Assembly: GCA_016758965.1 (NCBI GenBank)
Contig: JAEPRB010000038.1
Location: forward strand, 124,001 to 188,000
Reading direction: 5' to 3'
From: Circinella minor
Lineage: Eukaryota > Mucoromycota > Mucoromycetes > Mucorales > Lichtheimiaceae
Length of the DNA stretch: 64,000 bases
The notes below the pieces were generated by a model. The model was not told the DNA's origin. It worked only from the letters and a program-made list of their open reading frames with translations, and searched no databases. This document shows, in pieces, positions 12,344 through 24,037 of this stretch (position 1 is its first letter; the number at the start of each line of letters is the position of its first letter). The position numbers and the translations under genes were made by a program.

Positions 12344-13549
12344 ATGTCGAGACCTGAACATATTGCACCACCAGAAATTGTAATGTATACTATTCATTAT
12401 TTTTTTTATTTTTTTTTTGACTTTCTTCCAGTTTTATCCAAGTTATGATTTAATTTGATTAGTTAATTAGTTCCATTTCTAAATATTTATTTTTATTATT
12501 TAACTTTGGACAAATAATAAATCGAAAAAAACAATAGTTTTATGGTGATACAGAAGCAAGAAAATATACTGATAAGTAAGTAATAAGATAGGATATAAAA
12601 AGATGATATGATATATTATAATAATAAATAGAACAGGATCAACTCATTAAGGGTAATATGGTAAATTAGTTCACGTATAGCTTCGATTCAAGCAGAAATG
12701 GCATATCGAGCATTAGAATTATTAAATTTACCTGAAGGTCCTGCTTATTTACTTGATGTTGGATGTGGATCTGGTTTAAGTGGTGAAATTTTAGAAGAAG
12801 AGGGACATTTCTGGGTAGGCATGGATATTGCACCATCAATGTTAGGTAATTAAAAAAAGACCAAATTTAATCGTACATCGAAATCCTAAAAATAATAATA
12901 ATAAAAAAAAAATTGATTTTTTTTTTTGGAAAACTCAGACGTGGCCCAGGAACGTGATGCAGAAGGTGATTTGTTTCTTCAAGATGCAGGTCAAGGGGTT
13001 GGTTTTCGTCCTGGTACATTTGATGGCGCTATTAGTATTTCGGTTTTACAATGGCTTTGTAATGCTGATAAACAAATCAATCGACCCAAAGCTCGATTAC
13101 AACGATTTTTTTCAACACTTTATGCATCTTTACGTAAAGGAGCACGTGCCATTTTTCAATTCTACCCAGAAAATGATGATCAAATCCAATTAATTATTGA
13201 TGTAGCAACAAGATGTGGTTTTGAAGGTGGTTTATTAATTGATTATCCAAATTCGAGAAAAGCCAAAAAATATTATTTATGTTTATTCGCTGGACAACAA
13301 ACCGGTGTAAGAAATATGATGCCCAAAGCTTTAGGACAAGATGGTGAATTACATCCTGATGAAGTTAAAGATTCAGTCGTTTATGAAAATAAAAGACAAA
13401 TACAACGACGTAGAAAATCTAGTTCAAGGAAGTCTGTTAAGAATAAGGATTGGATTCAACATAAAAAAGAAATTGCACGAGAACGTGGTGATAAACCAGT
13501 GGCAAGGGATTCTAAATTTACTGGTAGAAAGCGTAAAGTGAAGTTTTAA
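12344..13549 (+). CDS. BUD23: 18S rRNA (guanine-N7)-methyltransferase Bud23
   Basis: Exons are 12344-12379, 12538-12575, 12670-12845 and 12939-13549, giving 286 residues. Bud23 methylates a guanine of 18S rRNA and, with Trm112, is needed for 40S subunit export. The short start [12 protein letters not shown] then [16 protein letters not shown] matches the family's first exons. The latter junction fixes the acceptor at 12669. LLDVGCGSG (about 53-60) is the SAM-binding motif [13 protein letters not shown] is motif II, and [17 protein letters not shown] is motif IV with the post-IV loop. The C-terminal tail is Lys/Arg-rich (GRKRKVKF), like the nucleolar-localising tail of orthologues. Confidence 0.95.
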
Positions 13550-14173
13550 TTCATTTGTTCATATATTCCAATCTCTCCGCTCAACTTCCATACGTTTACT
13601 ATATACATTTTTTTTTATACATATGCATACATGTTTAAATAGTCCCTTTTTTTTTTTTTTAGTCTGTAAATCATACATCATTCATAATAATAATAACCCA
13701 CATTTTATCACACTAAACGATTGCTTAGTTATAAAAAAAAGTCTACTTGTAACATCAAAAAAAAGAAAATCTCCTAATTCGTCTATAAATCATTTCCAGA
13801 TTTGTATTAGACAGATCATAAAAGGATATGATGAACGTTACCTATTCACTTTAGGTGCCCGCTCATCTCTTTCTCTCTTTCTCTCTCTTAATTCCTACCA
13901 AAGAAACTATTTTAATCTCTCTTGTCAAAAAAAAAAAAAAAAAAAAAGTCAACTTTATTTCTTGTTTTCGTAATTTTTTTTTCTCGTTCTCTCGTTCTCT
14001 CTCTCTCTGTTTCTCTAATAATACCCCATCACCTTACTCCATCACGTTCTTCTCCCCACTTCCGAACAACTCCTCCCCCCTCTCTCATCGTTCTTTCTCC
14101 CTTCCCATTCCCTCTTTTTTTTATTTTATTTTTGTGTTGGTTATTCCATCATATATAATATAACCCATTCAAA
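13550..14173. promoter_or_regulatory. Upstream region of the chitin synthase, strongly polypyrimidine
   Basis: From about 13862 to 14150 the plus strand is almost continuous C/T (CTCTTTCTCTCTCTT-type repeats, CCCACTTCC, CTCCCCCCTCTC), broken by an A19 tract at about 13927-13946. Such CT-rich leaders often precede highly expressed fungal genes. The rest of the gap is featureless. Confidence 0.55.
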
Positions 14174-14506
14174 ATGGGTAAAACAAAAAACAAACCACAA
14201 AATATAGCTGATCTTTCTCAGTTATCATCACCGACAGAAGACTCCATCACTGCATCACTTCGGGTCCGATATGAAAATGATATAATCTATACTCGAATTA
14301 ACGATGCCATCTTGGTTGCTTTAAATCCTTATAAAAACACACTTCAATCCCATACTTCTCCTGAATATGTTACTGAATACAAGGAAATTCAAACCGAGGC
14401 AACAGAACAACAATTACCACCTCACTTGTATCAACTTGCAAATCAAGCTTATTTACATATGAGAAGAACTGGTGTTGACCAATCTATTTTTCTTAGGTAC
14501 TACTAC

Positions 14507-14554
<48 letters not shown>

Positions 14555-17500
14555 ACAAACTACCATAGTATATTTTTTTTATCATGATAAGAGAAAAGAA
14601 GCATGAGATCAAAATTTTTTTTTATGGATATGCATACTAAATTAAACACAAAAAAAAACATTTTAGTGGTGAAACGGGAAGTGGTAAAACAGAAGCACAA
14701 AAATCAATTTTACAACATTTAATGGCCTTGAGCTGTCATAAAAAAGAAGCCAAGTTACAAAATCAAATTATGAATGCACATACGGTATTAGAAGCTTTTG
14801 GTCATGCAAGAACAAACTTAAATACGAATGCATCACGATTTGGGAAATATATGGAAATACAATTTAATGAACGAGGACGTATGACTGGTGCTAAAACACT
14901 TAATTATTTGTTTGAAAAGAAACGAATTGTTAAAAGACCTACAGGAGAAGGCAATTTCCATATATTTTATTATTTATTACATAGTGCTTCAACAGAAGAA
15001 AAAGAAATTTTACAATTAACAACAATCAATGAATACCGTTATTTGAATCGATCCAATGGTCCTGATACTTTAATGTCTCCGGAAAATGAAACTGAATCTT
15101 GTTATGATACTGTCAAGTTTGCATTACGTTCCTTGGGTATTGGTAAAAGACAACAAGCACGTATCATGCAATTTTTAGCCTGCTTATTACATTTGGGTAA
15201 TTTACAATTTATGGAAGGCAATAGTTTACAAGAAGCTCCGCTTGTGAGAAACCCAGAGACATTGGATTTATGTGCTGACTTTTTGGGTGTGGATCCCCAA
15301 GCTCTTTTAAATGTATTGACCTATAAAACACAGCTGATCAAAAAAGATGTAACAACCATGATTTTGGATGTGGAACAAGCAGGAGAACAACGAGATAGTT
15401 TGGTTGTAGCACTTTATTCCTTGTTATTTAGTTGGCTTGTGGAACAAATAAATGCCAAGTTATGTAATGAAACAATTCATAATGTCATTGGTATCTTGGA
15501 TATGCCTGGACCTTATACCTATTATTCACCAACAGCAATTGGTACTTCTTCCTTTGATCAATTTTCTGTCAATTATGCTCATGAGCGTCTTCATAATTAT
15601 ATGCTTCGACAATTATTTGAAACCGATGTGGGCGATTATCGTCTGGATGGATTGGACAATATACCCGATGTACCTTATTTCAACAATGCTGCCTGTGTGG
15701 AATTATTGGAACGGCCTAAACATGGTTTATTAGATATTACCAATCATCACAGCAAAGTAACAACAAGTCGAGGTACAGATGGACACATGTTGGACACCTT
15801 TTGTAAATATAATGGTGGTCATGATTCATTTGCTATCAAGACAGCAGATACGGGTGCACGTATGTTTGCTATTCAACATTTTGGTGGTCAAGTCACTTAT
15901 AACCCGAATGGATTTATTGAAAATAACAAGGATTCATTAAACGCCGATTTCGTTTCACTCTTCCGTGGTAACAATGAAGATCAACCTGAATCTTATAACT
16001 CATTTATTGTCAGCTTGTTTGCTGAAAACAGTATTCAAACGGAAACTCATCCAAAACAATCCGATGCTATTATGAATGCTCAACAAATCAACAAACCAAC
16101 ACGATCACCATCTATGCGACGATCTAAATCCACACGACGAAATAAGAAAGATGCAGATGATGATGATGATGAAGAAAATGAAAATCGATTACAGCCTATT
16201 GTTGAAGAAGAAAAAGAAGCATTAAAACAACAACAACAGCAACAACAGAACAATAAGGTGTCCATGGTATTGACACAACTTAAAGCATCCTTAGATGATC
16301 TTGTTACTACTTTGGATGAAACAACACCTTGGTTTATTTTCTGTTTACGGCCTACTGATGCAGTGGGTGCAGCCAATATGTTTGATCCACAAAGGGTCAG
16401 AGCCCAAGTACGTGCATTAGGATTAGCACAAATTACAGAGCGCATGCATGCAAGTTATACCATGTCATATTTTCATGATGAATTTTGTGAGCGTTATGCA
16501 GATACTTTACTTGCTGCAGGTGTTCAACAGGATCGAGAACCTCGCGATCAATGTGAAGCTGCTACTGCTATTTTTGGCTGGTATGCTACTCAAGCTGCTA
16601 TTGGTAACAGTCGAGTAAGTATATAACATGACTATTTTTTTTTTTATAATTTAGTTCTCTTCTTATCTTTCCACCTACAGTCCACACCTCTCTTAGTTAT
16701 AGGTGTGGAAGAGCAATTATTACCCATTCGTTTTGATTTTAGGGTATTTAAACGAAAAACTCACACGAATTATAATCTAGATATTTTTAAGTGAGACGAC
16801 TTGGCGACATTTGGAAGATCAACTCCGATTATTAGAAAAGGATGAACAAAAACGATTAAAAGAAGAAAAACGAACGATGCAAGATGGTACTTAGATAATT
16901 TTTTTTTTGTTTGTTTCGGATTTATGGAGGATTAGGAGTAAATATGATGATATATTAATAGCAATCAATAACTATTATAGAAGGATCAGAATTTGGTGAT
17001 CGTCGTACAATGGCTGCACAATATGCAGCAGCTGCAGGACTTCCAGTACCTCATACTGTGTCAAATACCATGTCAGTTTATTCAGATGACAATCGGTCAT
17101 TCATATCTGAAGATGAACTTTATCGAGATCAACCTGAAGGCATGTCACAATCCGGATCGGATGGATTTGCATCCAGTGCATCTGGTTATATGGAAATGAA
17201 ACGAATGCAACAAGCGAATGCGGTAATTGAGGAAGAAGAACCTGAAGAACCCGAAAAAGTCTCAAGTGCACGAAAACGATGGCTTGGCTTTGTTTGGTTC
17301 ATGACATGGTGGATACCTAGTAAATTTTTAGAGTGGTGTGGCAAGATGCGACGTAAAGATATTCGTATTGCATGGCGTGAAAAATTCACTTTATGTATGA
17401 TTATCTTTTTAATGGCCGCTTTCATTATTTGGTTCTTGGTTGGCTTCGGTCGTATTGTTTGTCCAAAACAAGATATTTATTCACAATCAGAATTGCAAGC

Positions 17501-20297
17501 TCATAGTGATGGTGGGGATGCGTATGTGGCTATTCGTGGGGAAGTATTCGATTTAACCAAGTTCGCTCCACGTCATTATGCAACAGAAGTTATTCCACAA
17601 GATTCCATTTTATCGTATGGTGGTAAAGATGCATCCAATTTATTCCCTCTCCAAGTCTCTGCTTTGTGTCGTGGATATACCCCGGAAGAAGTATCACCTT
17701 ATGTCTCCTTGGATTATACCGTTAATTTAACTGATAATAATGCCCATTATCATGATTTCCGGATATCTGCAGATGATTATCGACCTGATTGGTATTTTCA
17801 AAAAATGTCGATGTTGCGTAAAAATTACAAGTTGGGTAATATGGGTTATACACCCAAGGATTTGGCTAATCAAGCCAATAACCCTACAGATGTAAATGGT
17901 GTTAAAACAACGCGGAAATGGGCGATTTTGGATGGTGAAGTATATGATTTGACGGTTTACATGTTGGGTGGACGTACAGCAAAAGCACCTCAAGGACAAC
18001 AAGCACCTGGTAATATCGATTTGAATTTCATGGATAATGCTGTTGTAGACTTGTTCCGAACACAATCGGGTACAGATATTTCGGAACAATGGGCATCCAT
18101 GGAGATGGACCCCAATATCAAGTACAAGCAAAAAGTATGTTTGCGCAACTTGTTTTATGCTGGAACAGTCGATCAACGTAATTCGGCACGTTGTATTTTT
18201 GCCGAATATTTATTGTTAATCGTAACAGTATTTTTATGTTTGGTCATTGTATTTAAATTCTTGGCTGCTTTACAATTTGGTACATCCCGAGATCCTGAAG
18301 TCCATGATAAATTTGTTATTTGTCAAGTACCATGTTACACTGAAGATGAAGATTCACTGCGCAAGACAATTGATTCGATTTCCACACTGGATTATGATGA
18401 TAAACGTAAATTGTTATTTATGATTTGTGATGGTATGATTGTTGGTGGTGGTAACGATCGTCCTACGCCTCGAATTGTTTTGGATATCCTCGGTGTAGAT
18501 CCACATGTGGATCCAGAACCTTTATCATTCTTGTCTCTTGGTGAGGGTGCCAAACAACATAATATGGCCAAGGTTTATTCTGGATTATATGAAATACGTG
18601 GCCATGTTGTACCCTATATTGTCGTCGTCAAGGTCGGTAAGCCCTCAGAACGTCAAAAACCTGGTAACCGTGGTAAACGTGATTCACAATTGATTTTGAT
18701 GCGATTCTTGAACAAGGTTCATTTCATGACTCCTATGACTCCTATGGAATTGGAAATTTATCATCAAATCAAAAATGTGATTGGTGTTAATCCAAGTTTT
18801 TATGAATTCGTATTGATGGTGGATGCAGATACAGAAGTCGAAAAAGATGGTTTGAACAGAATGGTGTCCGTTTTTGTTCATGATGCTAAAATCATTGGTT
18901 TATGTGGTGAAACACTTTTGTCAAATGCTAAGGATACATGGGTTACTATGATTCAAGTCTACGAATATTTTATTTCTCATTATATGATTAAGGCTTTCGA
19001 ATCTTTGTTTGGTACTGTTACTTGTTTACCCGGTTGTTTTACTATGTATCGAGTTCGATCACCTACCAAGAATGTGCCCTTATTGATTGCGAATCAATTG
19101 ATCGAAGATTATGAAGTCAACAAAGTCGATACGTTGCACAAAAAGAATTTGTTGTATTTGGGTGAAGATCGTTATTTGACAACATTAGTGTTGAAACATT
19201 TCCCGAATTATAAAACTAAATTTACGCCAGATGCCAAATGTCAAACCAATGCGCCTGATCAATGGTCTGTGTTATTATCTCAACGTCGTCGATGGATCAA
19301 CTCGACTATTCACAACTTGGGTGAATTGGTGTACTTGCCTCAATTATGTGGTTTCTGCTGTTTCTCAATGCGATTTGTCGTCATGTTGGATTTGGTTAGT
19401 ACCTTGGTTCAACCTGCTATTGTTGGTTATTTGATCTACTTGATTTATTCTTTGGCTACATCTACAAGTACAATCCCTATCATGTCTATCATTACTATTG
19501 CGGGTGTCTATGGTTTACAAGCCATTATTTTCATTTTGCATCGTAAATGGGAACATATCATGTGGATGATTGTGTCTATCTTTGCTATTCCAGTATTCTC
19601 GTTCCTTATTCCGATTTATTCGTACTGGCATTTCGATGATTTCTCTTGGGGTAATACTCGTATTGTCATGGGTGAAAAAGGTCAAAAGAAAAAGGTTGCT
19701 GCAGATGAAGGCAAATTTGATCCAAAATCAATTCCTATGATGACTTGGGATGAATATGAGGAAGGATTGTTTATGCATGAAGGTGGAATGAATAATTTCG
19801 ATGATAATGCTTCTGTTGGATCAGGTTACAGTTATTACAGTACTGGTAGTGGTTATGGTGGTGGTCAACAACAACAAAAGTATACACCTTCGATGGCCCC
19901 TGGTCAATATGCTTCTAGTAACATGTCTTATATTGGTCCTGCAGCAACGAATATGTCGTCAAGTCAATCTTATATTGGTCCTGCGGCTACAAATATGTCA
20001 TCTCATCAATCGTATATTGGACCTGCAGCTTCTCATCAATCATTCATGGCACCTCCATATATGGGTGGTGGTGGTGGAATGCAAGGATCACATCAATCAT
20101 TTATGGCACCTCCAACATCAGGAGGATCACACATGTCCTACATGCAACCTCAAGGTACAGGTAGTACACCATCGCTTGCGGCACCACCTTCTTATGCAGG
20201 AACACATCAATCATTTATTGCCCCTGGTCATCAATCATTTGTGGGAGCACCTCAACAATATTACCCTGCTTCACCATTACATAAATATGGTGAATAA
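14174..20297 (+). CDS. Chitin synthase with N-terminal myosin-motor-like domain (class V/VII group)
   Basis: Exons are 14174-14496, 14667-16614, 16781-16886 and 16981-20297, giving 1897 residues. The enzyme polymerises GlcNAc from UDP-GlcNAc across the plasma membrane at growing tips, and the motor domain helps target it. In order: NPYK (myosin purine-binding region), P-loop SGETGSGKTE (108-117), a motor domain interrupted by an acidic/Lys/Gln insert (DADDDDDEENENR then polyQ), and the converter-like IFLSETTWRHLEDQLR. Then come two membrane segments, the first around 925-950, flanking a cytochrome-b5-like part (GEVFDLTKF). The GT2 core carries DAD (D1407/D1409), EDRYLTT and QRRRW (1560-1564), followed by several membrane helices. 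The C-tail is Ser/Gly/Gln-rich with repeats and lacks a DEK-C domain. A 21-codon cassette exon inside intron 2 is possible. Confidence 0.95.
14502..14554 (+). repeat. (TAT)n microsatellite in chitin synthase intron 1
   Basis: Near-perfect TAT triplets directly after the GTACTACTACT donor. They lie inside the intron removed between residues 107 and 108, so they are not coding. Confidence 0.9.
19900..20250 (+). repeat. Coding repeats in chitin synthase tail
   Basis: Degenerate units of the type MSYIGPAATNMSS (three copies) and HQSFMAPP or HQSFIAPG (at least five HQSF occurrences) make up the cytosolic C-terminal tail. Confidence 0.85.
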
Positions 20298-20685
20298 TTC
20301 TACCAGGGCCCCATTTTTTTACTTTTTCCTTTCTACTATATACTTTTATCACTACAATATTATTTCTCTTAAATATTAGAAACCTTCTCATTATAACGAC
20401 ACATTACAACCCAAAAGAAAGCCTATTCTTTTCTTTTTTCTCTTTCTTTTTTTTTTTTTTTTTTTGCATTTCTCCTCCTTTCAACAAATATTCTTTTTTT
20501 TTTCCTTTTTACTATTTACTAAACAATCATCTTCTACCTTTTTGTATATCATTTTGTTCTTTCTCTTTTTCTTTTTTTTTTTTCTCAAAATACAAAAAAT
20601 ATATTCCTTTTTTCACTTTATTATTATTATTATTATTATTTTTATGATAAGCAAAAAAAAAAAAAAATATCTAATTTTTTTTTTT
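20298..20685. other. Convergent intergenic gap
   Basis: T/C-rich 3' flank of the chitin synthase followed by T-rich sequence. No gene. The frame at 20464-20799 is a poly-Phe/Ile artefact that runs into the antisense of the next gene. Confidence 0.65.
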
Positions 20686-22078
20686 TTAATCTTTGGTGGG
20701 TTTCTTGGGACGCTCACCAAAAATAGTTCTACCTACACGTACATTGGTAGAACCTGCACGCATAGCATTAACATAATCCTCAGACATACCCATACTTAAT
20801 TCTAATTCTTCTCTTCCTGGTAATGCTTCTTCCACTTGTTTTTTACAAGCTGCCAAACACTATTATATATTTTTAAGTTATATTAATGAATTATATTATT
20901 ACCTATCCCCTCCTCACCTATTACTATCAATTTTTTTTTATCTCGTTGTTGATTTACCTTAAAGTCAGGATTTTCTTCGTTTGGATCACGTCCAAACATA
21001 CCAATGGTCATTAATCCAGATAAATTGAGTCGTGGACATGATTCAATAATATGTTTACAAACATTGACAACATCTGCAGGTGCTACACCACTTTTGACTA
21101 TCGATTACAAAAAGATATGAATAATTTTCTTATTAATATAAATTGAGAGAAAAAGTGGTATTACTATTATATGATGATTTACCTTCTTCATTACTAGTGT
21201 TGACTTGAACATAAACACGTAATGGATCTGATCGTAAACCATCACATGCCTTATTTATTGTATTTGCTTTTTTTATACTATCTACAGTCTCAACAACATA
21301 TAAATTGGGAATACCTATATGATAATAAAACAAATGAATTAAAATCTTTTTTTTTTTTTTTTTAGTGTTGACAAGTTAAAACTTGGATTAAAATGATTGA
21401 TAATCTTTTTACCTATAACAGCTTTGGCTTTATTACTTTGTAAATGACCAATGAAATGCCATTGAATATCTTTAGGTAACTATAGATAAATATACATATA
21501 TTAACATATTAGTATTTTATTTTTTATTTTGAATTATATGAAATTTTTTATACCTCGGCACTTTTTTCCACGAGTTCTTGGACCTATAATGCAAATTCGA
21601 TCCCCACAAAAAAAAAAAAGAGAGAGTTTTAGTCTATATTTGTCTAAAAATAAAAAAAAAAAAAAAGTTCTTTAAAATATATATGCATACATAGTTTTCA
21701 CCAAAATGGCGTTGTCCATCTTCATATGCATATAATAAATCTTGAGCTGGTTTATATTTGCTAACAGCAACTAATCGAGTCTAATCTCATAATAATAATA
21801 ATAATAATAATAATAAAACAGATTAAGTTTAAAATAAATGAGTTTTCTTTTTTTTTTTTTTAACTAAAAGTTAAAAAATATTGATCAGGAGAAAAATATG
21901 ATTTTTTTTTTTTTTTTTTTACCTTTTGAGAAGTACCAGCATTTTCCATTGCAGTACGAACATTTTTTAAATTATCAATAATATCAGCTCGACGTTGTTG
22001 TTGTTGTTGTTCAGCCATTGTGTTAATAAATCGATTATAACCTCCTCGAAAAAGAGTTCGACGCGAAAAAGCAAACAT
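20686..22078 (-). CDS. Pyridoxal-phosphate homeostasis protein (YggS/PROSC/PLPBP family)
   Basis: Seven minus-strand exons: 22078-21923, 21780-21691, 21583-21554, 21479-21413, 21314-21183, 21097-20958 and 20859-20686, giving 262 residues. The family binds PLP in an alanine-racemase-like barrel and buffers vitamin B6. Visible are [11 protein letters not shown] with the PLP lysine (K60), [50 protein letters not shown] and [23 protein letters not shown] followed by RTIFGER, all family hallmarks in order. The third exon is only 30 nt. The N-terminus [17 protein letters not shown] looks like a mitochondrial presequence, and an internal Met (MAEQQQQQ) could start a cytosolic form. It is divergent from CBP6. 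Confidence 0.93.
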
Positions 22079-22573
22079 AACACACAACTTTTTTATATGT
22101 GAATTATGATGAGAGGATAAATTCGATTAAAATAGCGCTTCTTCTCCTGCTTTTTTTTTTTTACTTGCAGCTAGGCTGACTTTATTTCCTTGACGTCTCA
22201 GATAAAGTTACTATTAAAGTAACCATGGAAACAAAAAAAATGGTAATTGTTAATAATTTTACATGATAAAGGTCTTTCTTTGATGAAAAAATAAATCATT
22301 CTCGTAGAAAAAAGTCCAATTATCGTCTTCAGTTATATTCAACTTTACAGTTTCCTTTTCATAAAAAAAAAAAAATTATATAGAAGAGCAATATAATATT
22401 CTATTTGATCTATCATGAATGGAATGATTATATACTATTATTACTATATCTTAAGCGGGGTTTTCTGCTTTAAAAAAAAAACCATGCTGGTTATTAAAAG
22501 ATTAAGATACAAAACAAAAAAAAATTCTTTTTTTTTTCCTTTACATATATTCATATAAAACACTTTAAAAAGA
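22079..22573. promoter_or_regulatory. Divergent promoter region of the PLP protein (-) and CBP6 (+)
   Basis: 495 bp of AT-rich sequence between two divergent starts. It contains short A and T homopolymers. No defined site recognised. Confidence 0.45.
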
Positions 22574-23065
22574 ATGTCAGCAGCACGCGCCGAGATCCAC
22601 ACATTATACCGAAACTACCTTAAACTTGTACGCGATTGGCCTGCAGATAAAGTACGACCTAATCGAGACATGAAACAAGTTTTAACACAACGCGTTGAAG
22701 AAACATTCCGACGACCATTGGAAGACGATAGTGTACCATTCAATTTTAAAGACGCTCAAAATCAATTAGAAGCATTAGAAAAATTACTTCATAATGAATA
22801 TAAAAATAAGGTATATAATATATTTTTTTTCCTGCTTGTTTAGTCTTTTGTTACTGGAGGACAAAAAAAAAAAAAAAGAAGTTTTTTTTTTTGAACACAT
22901 AGAAGGTTTTTTTTTAATAAACTAAAATATATATAGTACCCATTGTCAGATAAAATTTTGTCACCAGCAAGTAATCCAAATTATTATGCTCGATTGGTAT
23001 CAACATTAGGTGCAACAAAAGATACTGAAAAGAAGAGTCCACTTGCCAAATTATTTGGTAAATAA
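22574..23065 (+). CDS. CBP6: Complex III assembly factor Cbp6/UQCC2
   Basis: Exons are 22574-22810 and 22937-23065, in phase 0, coding 121 residues. Cbp6/UQCC2 partners Cbp3/UQCC1 at the mitochondrial ribosome exit and promotes cytochrome b synthesis and assembly. The N-terminal helix YRNYLKLVRDWPADKVRPNR, followed by DMKQVLTQRVEETFR, and the later LEALEKLLHNEYKNKYPL closely follow the UQCC2 pattern (Y-R-x-F-L-K-L...W-P...R-D...R-V...F, then L-x-x-L...N-x-Y-K-x-K-Y-P). There is no cleavable presequence, as in orthologues. The last exon is short and poorly conserved in the family. Confidence 0.82.
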
Positions 23066-24037
23066 TTTAAGAAAAAAATAATAATAATATATAAATGAAA
23101 TAAGAAAAGGAAATGAAAAGAAAGTTTTCGATTATCATTATACATAGATTATTATTATTATCACCCATCATCAAACTCTCTTTTCTTTTTTCTTATTTCA
23201 CTTTGTAAATGATACTTTTTTTTTTCTCTCTTCGTCATTTTTTCTTTCAAATTTGCATCATTTTCATATATATACACACACACACATATATTACATCTTT
23301 TATCGAACCCATTTATTAAAATCAAAAATCGCTGCCATCTTTTGATCCGTCTTCTTTTTTTTTTTTTTTTTTTTTTCCAAATAAAATTATGATACGTAAG
23401 AAAAATATATATATAAATCTTATAACCAATGAAGTTAATATCTGATATATCAATTAATGAAGATGTACAATTATTTTCTAGTGTGAGAGTCAATAATGAT
23501 TTTATATATCTGTCTGTATTATAAGCAGAAATATTATAAAGACCCAAGCTATAATTTTTAATGTATATACTTGGAAATACCATCGCAGCAGCAGCAGCAG
23601 CAGCAGTATATACGTAAAAAGAAAGAAACTATTTAATTCTAGAGATAGAATAATATGTATTGTATACACGACATATATGTTAATTATATATACAAACATA
23701 TTCTACGTACGTACGCAATAGTTTAAAATAAGATGTCGTTACTTTATAGAGTATACTAAAGATATATTAGAATGTTAAAGATAACATATTTGAGTCCATA
23801 CAAGTAATGAATAGATTTCATTATTGTTAAGTATTAACATGTCACTAAAATACATTTTTTTTTTATTATTAACAAATTTTTGGTTTTTGCTTTTTCAATC
23901 ATGAGAAATGATGATGTAATGATAACGAAAGAAAAGAAAGGAGAGGGAGGGTATTTTGTGTGTATATTATTTGATAAAAAAAAAATTATAGAGGTAAAAA
24001 TATGAACAGAACAAAAGAAGAAAGAGGATATATATAT
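23066..24037. other. Convergent intergenic gap
   Basis: Roughly 1 kb between the CBP6 and RdRP 3' ends. It contains CAG repeats at about 23585-23606, CA and TA microsatellites and T-tracts. No gene supported. Confidence 0.55.

Noticed and set aside
16080..16445. 121-codon minus-strand frame with poly-Cys
   Set aside because: Antisense of the CAA/CAG repeats and acidic insert of the chitin synthase motor domain.
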